Shown here: positions 55,152-61,206 of the stretch, in pieces
How the letters are laid out: each line of letters begins with the position of its first letter
Numbering within the stretch: the first letter of the stretch is position 1
Assembly: GCF_000702005.1 (NCBI RefSeq)
Contig: NZ_KL370848.1
Coordinates: 72,901 to 136,900 of the forward strand
Origin: Selenomonas sp. ND2010
GTDB taxonomy: Bacteria > Bacillota > Negativicutes > Selenomonadales > Selenomonadaceae
Direction of reading: 5' to 3'
DNA length: 64,000 nucleotides
Notes under the pieces: generated by a model
What the model was told of the DNA's origin: nothing
The model's database searches: none
Seen by the model: the letters and a program-made list of their open reading frames with translations, nothing else
Position numbers and translations under genes: made by a program

Positions 55152-55844
55152 ATGCCAAAGAAAGTCTATGCCGTCCGCGCCGGCCGTGTCTGCGGAATCT
55201 TTACCACCTGGGAGGAATGCAAGAAACAGGTAGACGGCTACGCCGGCGCCCGCTATAAGGGGTTCACCGATATAGCCGAAGCACTAGCCTGGTTAAACGG
55301 CGGTGACCGCCCCGCGCCTCCGCAGCGCCCGAGCGCATCTCCCCGCCGCTCCCCTCATCCCCGCCCGTCATCATCTACCCCCACGCGCCCCGACAGCGAA
55401 CAGGATTACGTCATCTACACCGATGGCTCCTGTCTCCGAAACCCAGACGGCCCTGGCGGCTGGGCCGCCGTTGTCACCAATGTCCATACCGGTGAAGTCA
55501 CAGAACTTCATGAGGGAAGCCCCAGTACTACCAACAACCGCATGGAGCTTTCCGCTGCTATCGCTGCCATGTCATTTCCCAAGACACCGGCTAAGATCGC
55601 CATCTACACCGACAGTCAATACCTGAAGAACGGCTTCACCAAGGGCTGGTTAAAATCCTGGAAAAGCCGTGGCTGGAAAAAAGCCGACGGCAATCCTGTC
55701 TTGAATCAGGACCTCTGGATGCAGCTCGACACCCTTTATCAAAAACATCAAATTACCTTCCACTGGGTCAAAGGCCACGTAGGCATAGACCTCAACGAAC
55801 GCTGCGACCAGCTGGCCAAAAGCGAAGCCATGAAATATCAATAA
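55152..55844 (+). CDS. rnhA: Ribonuclease H1 with N-terminal hybrid-binding domain
   Basis: A 230-residue nuclease that removes RNA from RNA-DNA hybrids. The N-terminal domain (about 1-50; KVYAVRAGRVCGIFTTWEEC) is the viroplasmin-like hybrid-binding domain found in eukaryotic and some bacterial RNases H1. A proline-rich linker (about 52-80) joins it to the catalytic domain with IYTDGSCLRNP, NNRMELSAAI, IYTDSQYLKNGF and a late NERCDQLAK, carrying the D-E-D-D residues. AGGAGG precedes ATG. It is transcribed alone and ends at a strong terminator. Confidence 0.95.
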   Translation: MPKKVYAVRAGRVCGIFTTWEECKKQVDGYAGARYKGFTDIAEALAWLNGGDRPAPPQRPSASPRRSPHPRPSSSTPTRPDSEQDYVIYTDGSCLRNPDGPGGWAAVVTNVHTGEVTELHEGSPSTTNNRMELSAAIAAMSFPKTPAKIAIYTDSQYLKNGFTKGWLKSWKSRGWKKADGNPVLNQDLWMQLDTLYQKHQITFHWVKGHVGIDLNERCDQLAKSEAMKYQ

Positions 55845-55848
55845 GCAA

Positions 55849-55890
55849 AATAAGCTGTTGCCGACGGATAAAACCGTGCAACAGCTTATT
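55849..55890. terminator. Terminator after rnhA
   Basis: A perfect 12-bp stem (55849-55860 with 55879-55890) closes an 18-nt loop that itself can pair (ACGG with CCGT). It lies a few bases after the rnhA stop. U-tracts on both sides are short, so the direction preference is unclear; it also precedes the convergent ubiX end. Confidence 0.8.
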
Positions 55891-55925
55891 CTCTATCAAT
55901 CGATTTTCCTAGCATCTTGCAGCTA

Positions 55926-56480
55926 TCATCCCTGCCAGCGTTCGAACAAATTATGTGCAATCCCGAGTTGGTCACAGATCTTACCTACCATCATATCGAT
56001 GGCATCCTCAAGCGTCTGCGGACGATGGTAAAACCCCGGACAGGCAGGGACAATGCGTGCCCCGGTCTGAGCCAGCTTCAGCAGATTTTCCAGATGAATC
56101 GCATGCATCGGGGTTTCGCGCGGGACGATTACCAATTTGCGTCCTTCTTTTAACATCACATCCGCTGCCCGGGTCAGCAAATTATCCGAAATCCCATGCG
56201 CAATACTTCCCGCTGTCTTCATCGAGCAGGGCAGGATGACCATCGCATCCGTACGAAACGAACCGCTGGCGATGGCAGCTCCCACGTTATCATTATCATA
56301 AAGTTTGTCGACCTGTGCGGAAAACGTCTCTCGGCTGACGCCACATTCATATTCCAGCACATCCCAACCACTGTCCGTAACCACCGCATGGACTTCATGA
56401 CCAGCCGCCTTAGCCACCGCTATGAGCCGTAAGGCATAGACGCTGCCACTAGCGCCGGTGATACCTACCACAAGTTTCAC
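55926..56480 (-). CDS. ubiX: Flavin prenyltransferase UbiX
   Basis: A 184-residue enzyme that makes prenylated FMN, the cofactor of UbiD-type decarboxylases. VVGITGASGSVYALRL at the N-terminus is the FMN-binding signature; PCSMKTAGSIAHGISDNLLTRAADV and RETPMHAIHLENLLKLA are typical later blocks. The start is placed at GTG, giving MKLVVGITG, because the serS terminator lies directly before and upstream ATG codons lack a ribosome binding site. No UbiD gene is next to it here. Confidence 0.9.
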   Translation of the reverse strand: MKLVVGITGASGSVYALRLIAVAKAAGHEVHAVVTDSGWDVLEYECGVSRETFSAQVDKLYDNDNVGAAIASGSFRTDAMVILPCSMKTAGSIAHGISDNLLTRAADVMLKEGRKLVIVPRETPMHAIHLENLLKLAQTGARIVPACPGFYHRPQTLEDAIDMMVGKICDQLGIAHNLFERWQG

Positions 56481-56500
56481 TTTCTCCCCTTCTTTCATGG

Positions 56501-56526
56501 AAAAAAGCCTCCCAAAACGGGAGGCT
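56501..56526 (-). terminator. Terminator between serS and ubiX
   Basis: AGCCTCCC (56506-56513) and GGGAGGCT (56519-56526) form an 8-bp stem with a 5-nt loop. On the minus strand a T6 run follows. It lies 18 bp past the serS stop and 21 bp before the ubiX start, so ubiX probably depends on readthrough. Confidence 0.85.
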
Positions 56527-56543
56527 CTTTCTATTTCAAACAC

Positions 56544-57827
56544 TTAAAGCTCTGCTTTTTTAATGACTTCGACGCCACCCATGTACGGTACGAGAACCTT
56601 CGGGACGATGACGCTGCCATCTTCCTGCTGATAGTTCTCGAGAATTGCTGCCACCGTACGGCCAACAGCCAAGCCCGAACCATTGAGCGTATGAACGAAT
56701 TCCGGTTTGCTCTTAGCATCGCGGCGGAACTTGATATTGGCGCGGCGAGCCTGATAGTCCGTGCAGTTGGAGCAGGACGAAATCTCACGATATTTATTCT
56801 GCGCGGGGAACCAAACCTCGATATCATAAGTAGTTGCCGACGTGAAACTCATATCGCCCGTGCAAAGTTTAACAACATGATACGGAATTTCGAGCAGCCG
56901 CAGAACATCCTCGGCATTGTCTACCATCTTGTCCAGCTCTTCCCAGCTGGTTTCCGGCGTACAGAACTTAATCATCTCAACCTTGTTGAACTGATGCTGG
57001 CGGATAAGACCACGCGTATCGCGTCCAGCGCTGCCAGCCTCAGCACGGAAGCAAGCCGTGTAGCAGCTGAAATACTGCGGCAGCATCTTGCCATCGAGAA
57101 TTTCATCACGATAATAGTTCGTCGTCGGTACTTCTGCCGTCGGAACGAGGTAGTAGTCAAGACCTTCCACCTTGAACATATCCTCAGCGAACTTCGGCAG
57201 CTGCCCCGTACCCGTCATGCTGTCTTTGTTCGCCATGTAGGGAGCCAGCATCTCCGTATAACCATGCTTATCCGCATGGAGATCCATCATGAAGTTGATG
57301 CAGGCACGTTCCAATCTTGCCCCCATACCTTTGTAGAACGTAAACCGTGCTCCCGTTACCTTGGCAGCGCGATCTGCATCGAGGATATCGAGATCCGTGC
57401 CAATATCCCAATGTGCCTTCGGCTCAAAGGAAAACTCACGCGGCGTTCCCCATTTACGAACTTCCGGATTTTCCGTATCGTCCTTGCCAATCGGAACATC
57501 TTCACGCGGAATGTTCGGGATGTGCAGCAAAATGTCGCGCAATTTGCCCTCAACCTCTTTGAGCTCTCCATCCAGAGCAGAGATTTTCTGACCGACTTCA
57601 CGCATCTCTTTGATGCGCTCATCCGCATTCTCCTTGTTCTTCTTCATGACACTGATTTCCTTGGAAACCGCATTGCGCTCACTCTTCAGCGTCTCCGTCT
57701 GCTGCAAAAGTTCGCGGCGCTTTTTCTCAAGGCCTTCGAAATCGTCAAGATTCAAGGAATTGTGGCGATTTTTGAGCATCTGACGAACTTCATCTAAATG
57801 CTCGCGGACAAATTTCATGTCTAACAA
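56544..57827 (-). CDS. serS: Seryl-tRNA synthetase
   Basis: A 427-residue class II synthetase. The N-terminal coiled-coil tRNA-binding arm (about 30-100) is followed by the catalytic core, with motif 2 in [22 protein letters not shown] and motif 3 in [18 protein letters not shown]. The start is taken as TTG, giving [14 protein letters not shown], the usual SerS beginning, with GGAG 10 nt upstream; longer frames lack a site. No T-box leader is seen upstream, only a normal promoter. Confidence 0.95.
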   Translation of the reverse strand: MLDMKFVREHLDEVRQMLKNRHNSLNLDDFEGLEKKRRELLQQTETLKSERNAVSKEISVMKKNKENADERIKEMREVGQKISALDGELKEVEGKLRDILLHIPNIPREDVPIGKDDTENPEVRKWGTPREFSFEPKAHWDIGTDLDILDADRAAKVTGARFTFYKGMGARLERACINFMMDLHADKHGYTEMLAPYMANKDSMTGTGQLPKFAEDMFKVEGLDYYLVPTAEVPTTNYYRDEILDGKMLPQYFSCYTACFRAEAGSAGRDTRGLIRQHQFNKVEMIKFCTPETSWEELDKMVDNAEDVLRLLEIPYHVVKLCTGDMSFTSATTYDIEVWFPAQNKYREISSCSNCTDYQARRANIKFRRDAKSKPEFVHTLNGSGLAVGRTVAAILENYQQEDGSVIVPKVLVPYMGGVEVIKKAEL

Positions 57828-57894
57828 AATTCTCACTCTCCATATCTGAATAATCAACAAGATTATATCCAATTTCCAACGGTTACATCTTTAT

Positions 57895-57923
57895 ATTATA
57901 TCGTTTAACAATTCTACGGTCAA
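57895..57923 (-). promoter_or_regulatory. Sigma-70 promoter of serS
   Basis: On the minus strand TTGACC (57923-57918) and consensus TATAAT (57900-57895) are spaced by 17 bp, about 68 nt before the serS start. The leader is too short for a T-box. Confidence 0.75.
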
Positions 57924-57950
57924 TACGCCCGTCTGCCTCACCGAGCTCCA

Positions 57951-58793
57951 TCAAACACTGATTTCAAAATGCTCTTTATCGGCCTCATCTTTTGGCGGCT
58001 TACGCACAATCTTCTGGGGCTTAGCCTTGATTTCCGGCGGCATCGCCGCAACTTGTTCCCGATACTGCCGGGCAATCTGCTTCGGTGCTGCCGCTGCTGG
58101 AACTTCCGGCGTCAATCGGACGCGGCTGCGGGCTTTGGCCAGCCGTGCCTTTGCCTCAGCCCGCGCTTTACGGACCTCCTCTGCTGCCTCGAAGGCCTCC
58201 TGCTCCTCGAGCTGACGGAGAGCCTCATCCGGTGTAAGGCCGCGAAGGTTCAACGAGCGTTCGGACTCATCCGGCTCAATTGCCTGGCGGATATCCGCTG
58301 CCGAAAGCTCTCCCTTGCTGCCATTCCGCCGTTTGAGTACGACACGAAACAGCACAAACGCCAACACAAAAACCGAAACAAAGGTAAAAATCCAATACCC
58401 TGTGCCATGTCCCGCAAAGGACGTCAATGGCGGCGCTGCCGCCTGCGCAGACTGCGTATTCTGCGCATCCTCTCCCGGCTTGCCATCCTGCAATGCCGCT
58501 GCCGCCTGAGGATCTGTCTGCACGACTGTGCTCTGACTCTTCCCTCCATCGGACTGATTCTGCTGATTCTGCTGATTCTGTTTGGCATCCGGCTTTTCCT
58601 GCGTGGTTTTCGAAAGCGGTCCATCTCCCTGAGCCACGGCTTGGCGGGCATCAGCCTCCTGCCGCTGCGCATCGGTCTGATTCTTATTCTGCGGCACCGT
58701 AGACTGCGTAACACTGCCGCCGCCCTCCAGCGACACTCGCGGCACCGATGGAGGGGTTGGCGGAGTTGGCGCAGTAGGTGGCGTCACTGCCAT
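57951..58793 (-). CDS. Proline/glutamine-rich single-span membrane protein, function unknown
   Basis: A 280-residue protein with an unusual composition. The N-terminus is Pro/Thr-rich (about 1-20), then a Gln/Asp/Ala-rich disordered part (about 30-130). One membrane helix lies near residues 132-153, followed by a positively charged stop (KRRNGSKG). The C-terminal half is charged, with an Ala/Glu/Arg helix (about 185-225) and a basic Pro/Lys tail. No signal peptide is obvious, so orientation is uncertain. No family is recognised. It lies between ddh and serS and has its own promoter. RBS is AAGGGAG. Confidence 0.7.
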   Translation of the reverse strand: MAVTPPTAPTPPTPPSVPRVSLEGGGSVTQSTVPQNKNQTDAQRQEADARQAVAQGDGPLSKTTQEKPDAKQNQQNQQNQSDGGKSQSTVVQTDPQAAAALQDGKPGEDAQNTQSAQAAAPPLTSFAGHGTGYWIFTFVSVFVLAFVLFRVVLKRRNGSKGELSAADIRQAIEPDESERSLNLRGLTPDEALRQLEEQEAFEAAEEVRKARAEAKARLAKARSRVRLTPEVPAAAAPKQIARQYREQVAAMPPEIKAKPQKIVRKPPKDEADKEHFEISV

Positions 58794-58840
58794 ATATATT
58801 GCTCCCTTCCAAACCCTTTTAACTTTATATCCTCATCGTC

Positions 58841-58870
58841 ATTATACCGCCATTATGCTCGTTTTGCCAA
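58841..58870 (-). promoter_or_regulatory. Promoter of the proline-rich membrane protein
   Basis: On the minus strand TTGGCA (58870-58865) and consensus TATAAT (58846-58841) are spaced by 18 bp, about 48 nt before the start codon and just after the ddh terminator. Confidence 0.7.
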
Positions 58871-58891
58871 AGACAAAATCGTCCATAAACC

Positions 58892-58921
58892 AAAAATCCG
58901 CCAGCTCATTGAGCCAGCGGA
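58892..58921 (-). terminator. Terminator after ddh
   Basis: TCCGCCAGCTC (58897-58907) and GAGCCAGCGGA (58911-58921) form an 11-bp stem with one mismatch and a 3-nt loop. On the minus strand T5 follows. It lies 7 bp past the ddh stop. Confidence 0.85.
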
Positions 58922-58928
58922 ATGACGG

Positions 58929-59915
58929 TTAAAGCAAATGCGCGCGAAGTTCTTCGCCGCTCTGTGCACAAAGATAAGCCGGCGCGATATCAAGAACCGT
59001 CTTGCATCCCGTCTGACCTTCCTGAGACAGCCGATAGGCAGCGCGGGCGTAAGCCACCAGCACGCTCGTAGTGAATTCCGGATTGGAATCCAAATCCAAT
59101 TTGAACTCGATGACATGCTGATTTTCCTGCTTGTGCCCCGTGACCCCCGTACGGATTACCGAGCCACCATGTGGCAGGCCTTGGTGATTTTTCTGGAGTT
59201 CTTCTTCGCTGATAAACGTCACCGTCGTATCATAGTCTGCGAAATAGTTTGGCATCGTCTTGATTTCCTTCTCGACATAGGCTGCATCAGCACCGTCCTC
59301 CAAGACGACAAAGCACTCACGGGTATGTTTTTGCCGCGTCGTGAGCTCTGGATTCTTGCCGGCGCGGACTGCCGCAATAGCCGACGGAACCGGAACCGTA
59401 TACTGACGGGCATCCTTTACGCCCTTAATGCGGCGGATTGCATCCGAATGCCCCTGGGAAACGCCACGCCCCCAGAAGGTATAATCCTTGCCGTTAGGCA
59501 GGATGGCATTGGCATAGACACGAGCCAGCGAAAACAGTCCCGGATCCCAGCCCACTGAAATAATTCCGATATGCCCGGACTCTTTGGCCGCTTTATCCAC
59601 CGCTGCATAATGCTCCGGGATGCAGGCATGCGTATCGAAACTATCGATGACATTAAACAGCTTGGCATACTGAGGCCCCTGCACCGGCAAATCTGTAGCA
59701 CTGCCACCGCAAAGAATCATGACATCGATTTTATCTTTCCAAGCCGAAACATCGTCCACAGCAACAACCGGAACGCCCGCCGTTGCAATACGAACCGTCG
59801 ACGGATCGCGGCGCGTAAAAACCGCTGCCAATTCCATATCCGGGTTGGCCTCAATCGCGCACTCAACGCCGCGGCCAAGATTACCATAACCAAGGATACC
59901 AATACGAATACTCAT
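58929..59915 (-). CDS. ddh: meso-Diaminopimelate dehydrogenase
   Basis: A 328-residue NADPH-dependent enzyme that makes meso-diaminopimelate in one step from tetrahydrodipicolinate, for lysine and peptidoglycan. The Rossmann motif is IRIGILGYGNLGRGVE. VGWDPGLFSLARVYANAILP and WGRGVSQGHSDAIRRIKGV are Ddh-specific substrate-site blocks. Length fits the family (about 326). The start is the ATG after GAGAGGGG, 13 codons inside a longer frame. It is a single-gene unit with promoter and terminator. Confidence 0.95.
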   Translation of the reverse strand: MSIRIGILGYGNLGRGVECAIEANPDMELAAVFTRRDPSTVRIATAGVPVVAVDDVSAWKDKIDVMILCGGSATDLPVQGPQYAKLFNVIDSFDTHACIPEHYAAVDKAAKESGHIGIISVGWDPGLFSLARVYANAILPNGKDYTFWGRGVSQGHSDAIRRIKGVKDARQYTVPVPSAIAAVRAGKNPELTTRQKHTRECFVVLEDGADAAYVEKEIKTMPNYFADYDTTVTFISEEELQKNHQGLPHGGSVIRTGVTGHKQENQHVIEFKLDLDSNPEFTTSVLVAYARAAYRLSQEGQTGCKTVLDIAPAYLCAQSGEELRAHLL

Positions 59916-59983
59916 AGGTTTACCCCTCTCTGTTTCATTCTTTTGCCTGTACACTATGACAAATCACAATCTTTTACGTTATT

Positions 59984-60012
59984 ACTATATCATACCATCG
60001 ATTTATTGAAAA
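59984..60012 (-). promoter_or_regulatory. Promoter of ddh
   Basis: On the minus strand TTTTCA (60012-60007) and TATAGT (59989-59984) are spaced by 17 bp, about 70 nt before the ddh start. Match to consensus is moderate. Confidence 0.45.
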
Positions 60013-60036
60013 ACATTTTCTCTTCCGCTTGATCCA

Positions 60037-60085
60037 AACGCCATTGTTGCCAATTTGCCTATGGTCAATTGGTAACAATGGCGTT
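60037..60085. repeat. Long inverted repeat at the promoter of the DUF896 gene
   Basis: Two 19-bp arms (60037-60055 and 60067-60085) match at 18 of 19 positions as inverted repeats around an 11-nt spacer. The right arm runs into a consensus TATAAT (60085-60090), about 55 nt before the DUF896 start, and a weak TGGTCA (60062-60067) lies in the spacer. There is no U-tract, so it is not a terminator. It is most likely an operator, possibly for a regulator that binds long palindromes; a remnant of a small repeat element is another option. Confidence 0.65.
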
Positions 60086-60145
60086 ATAATAGATAGCATT
60101 GACTATGTCGATAACCAATATTTTTTGCATAAATGGAGGTCTAAT

Positions 60146-60388
60146 ATGATTACACCGGAACTCATTGCCCGTATCAATGAACTTGCCCGCAAAAAGCGTT
60201 CCGTCGGACTTTCCGAGGAGGAAACCGCTGAGCAGCAGAAACTCCGCCGCATCTACCTTGATGGCATCCGCGACCAAGTCAAAGGGATGCTCGATAACAT
60301 CGAAGTCGTCGACGCGCCGGAAAAAGCGCAGCCAAAGGTCACCCGTATCAACGAAGTATCCTTTTCGCTGCGCCGTAAACTTCACTGA
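60146..60388 (+). CDS. DUF896 (YnzC-family) small protein
   Basis: An 80-residue cytoplasmic protein. PELIARINELARKKRSVGLS and EEETAEQQKLRRIYLDGIR form the conserved helical hairpin of DUF896, a Firmicutes family of unclear function (Bacillus YnzC is controlled by the SOS response with its neighbours). The start is the ATG 6 nt after TGGAGGT. It is a single-gene unit behind a long inverted repeat and ends at a terminator shared with the 6S RNA gene. Confidence 0.9.
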   Translation: MITPELIARINELARKKRSVGLSEEETAEQQKLRRIYLDGIRDQVKGMLDNIEVVDAPEKAQPKVTRINEVSFSLRRKLH

Positions 60389-60396
60389 TGATACAC

Positions 60397-60435
60397 GAAA
60401 AGGGACTGCCAGCCCTAAGGCAGCAATCCCTTTTC
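60397..60435. terminator. Bidirectional terminator between the DUF896 gene and 6S RNA gene
   Basis: GAAAAGGGA-CTGCC and GGCAG-CAA-TCCCTTTTC pair with a 3-nt bulge and an 8-nt loop. A4 and T4 tracts on the two sides allow termination from both converging directions: the plus-strand DUF896 gene and the minus-strand 6S RNA. Confidence 0.85.
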
Positions 60436-60620
60436 AAAGCAGGGGTCCGAAATGCCGTACGCTTTTCATGCCTAAAACCTGCGACTAGCAGGTGGGTGCC
60501 CTAAGTCTGACTTCAGTCTCCGCCGAGGCGCACATCCATCAGAATCAAATCAAGCTCCCTATAAAAAATGTAGGTTAGACATAATAAAAGCCCGCGTACA
60601 TCCCAGGCGTGTCCTTCTTT
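60436..60620 (-). ncRNA. ssrS: 6S RNA
   Basis: No protein frame fits this stretch. On the minus strand an RNA of about 185 nt would start near 60620, 7 nt after a TATTAT -10 element, and end at the terminator at 60397-60435. Its 5' part reads CCUGGGAUGUACGC-GGGC and its 3' part GCGUACGGCAUUUCGG. These pair with each other in a closing stem and match the corresponding parts of E. coli 6S RNA (CUGAGAUGUUCGC...GCGGGC and GCGGCGGCAUCUCGG). 6S RNA binds the sigma-70 holoenzyme by mimicking an open promoter. Exact ends are estimates. Confidence 0.82.
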
Positions 60621-60626
60621 GTATGT

Positions 60627-60655
60627 ATAATAGCATAAAAAAAAACTGCATGCAA
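60627..60655 (-). promoter_or_regulatory. Promoter of the 6S RNA gene
   Basis: On the minus strand TTGCAT (60655-60650) and TATTAT (60632-60627) are spaced by 17 bp; the spacer contains a T9 run. The predicted start at A60620 fits the 5' end of 6S RNA. Confidence 0.75.
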
Positions 60656-60675
60656 GACTTGACAAATAAGAGCTT

Positions 60676-60704
60676 TTGACCGTTTACGAAAAAATCTGTA
60701 TATT
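60676..60704 (+). promoter_or_regulatory. Possible upstream promoter of the 104-residue protein gene
   Basis: TTGACC (60676-60681) and TATATT (60699-60704) are spaced by 17 bp. It lies upstream of a second, closer promoter, so the gene may have two. Confidence 0.4.
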
Positions 60705-60744
60705 TGCAGTTTTCTTGTTAAAAAAGATAATTCCTGAGCTTTGC

Positions 60745-60774
60745 TTGGACTTTCCGAACAAAATCGACTATAAT
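60745..60774 (+). promoter_or_regulatory. Promoter of the 104-residue protein gene
   Basis: TTGGAC (60745-60750) and consensus TATAAT (60769-60774) are spaced by 18 bp, 63 nt before the start codon. A full AAAGGAG ribosome binding site follows. Confidence 0.65.
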
Positions 60775-60837
60775 GTATAGATAAGCCTTATATGATTTAT
60801 CGACAAAATCATCACATGACATAAAGGAGTTTTACTT

Positions 60838-61152
60838 ATGGCAATTACATTCAGCGTAGCCATCAGCTACAACAACACTTTGGGCTGGATTGACTATGAT
60901 GCCGATGCGCACAAAGCTGAGATTCATCTTGACGATGAAAAAGGCAAAGCGCTGGTGGAGGAATATCTTGGCAAAACCCACGAAATCATGGTTCCCCATA
61001 AAACGCTGATGGATTTCACACATGAGACCGTCGATCCGCTGGCCGATGAAGCAAGCTTCAAGCTCGCCATCACGCGCCTCTGGAATGCGACGCAGGTTCA
61101 TGTCGATTGGAGCCGTCCGGTAGACTACGTAAAAGCTCATCCGCATTATTGA
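60838..61152 (+). CDS. 104-residue protein of unknown function
   Basis: A small, acidic, soluble protein with no signal peptide or membrane segment. Predicted mixed alpha/beta: strands near 3-11 (TFSVAISYNN) and 25-31, helices near 33-44 (EKGKALVEEYLG) and 68-84. I recognise no family. The coding style and the full ribosome binding site (AAAGGAG, 8 nt before ATG) show a real, well-expressed gene. It is a single-gene unit with one or two promoters and a perfect terminator. It may be lineage-specific. Confidence 0.8.
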   Translation: MAITFSVAISYNNTLGWIDYDADAHKAEIHLDDEKGKALVEEYLGKTHEIMVPHKTLMDFTHETVDPLADEASFKLAITRLWNATQVHVDWSRPVDYVKAHPHY

Positions 61153-61157
61153 GGACA

Positions 61158-61189
61158 AAAACAGGCATCACTCACGCGATGCCTGTTTT
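61158..61189. terminator. Bidirectional terminator between the 104-residue gene and the helicase gene
   Basis: A perfect 12-bp stem (61158-61169 with 61178-61189) with an 8-nt loop is flanked by A4 and T7. It lies just after the plus-strand stop and 17 bp before the stop of the converging helicase gene. Confidence 0.92.
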
Positions 61190-61206
61190 TTTGTGCCATT
61201 CTTTCC

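Noticed and set aside
57828-57950. Possible T-box leader before serS
   Set aside because: Only about 70 nt lie between the predicted start of transcription and the gene, and no T-box sequence or terminator is present.
60436-60620. SRP RNA, RNase P RNA or riboswitch in the gap after the DUF896 gene
   Set aside because: None of the diagnostic cores (GGAAGGAAGCA of SRP, RNase P core blocks, TPP or SAM cores) is present, whereas both ends match 6S RNA.
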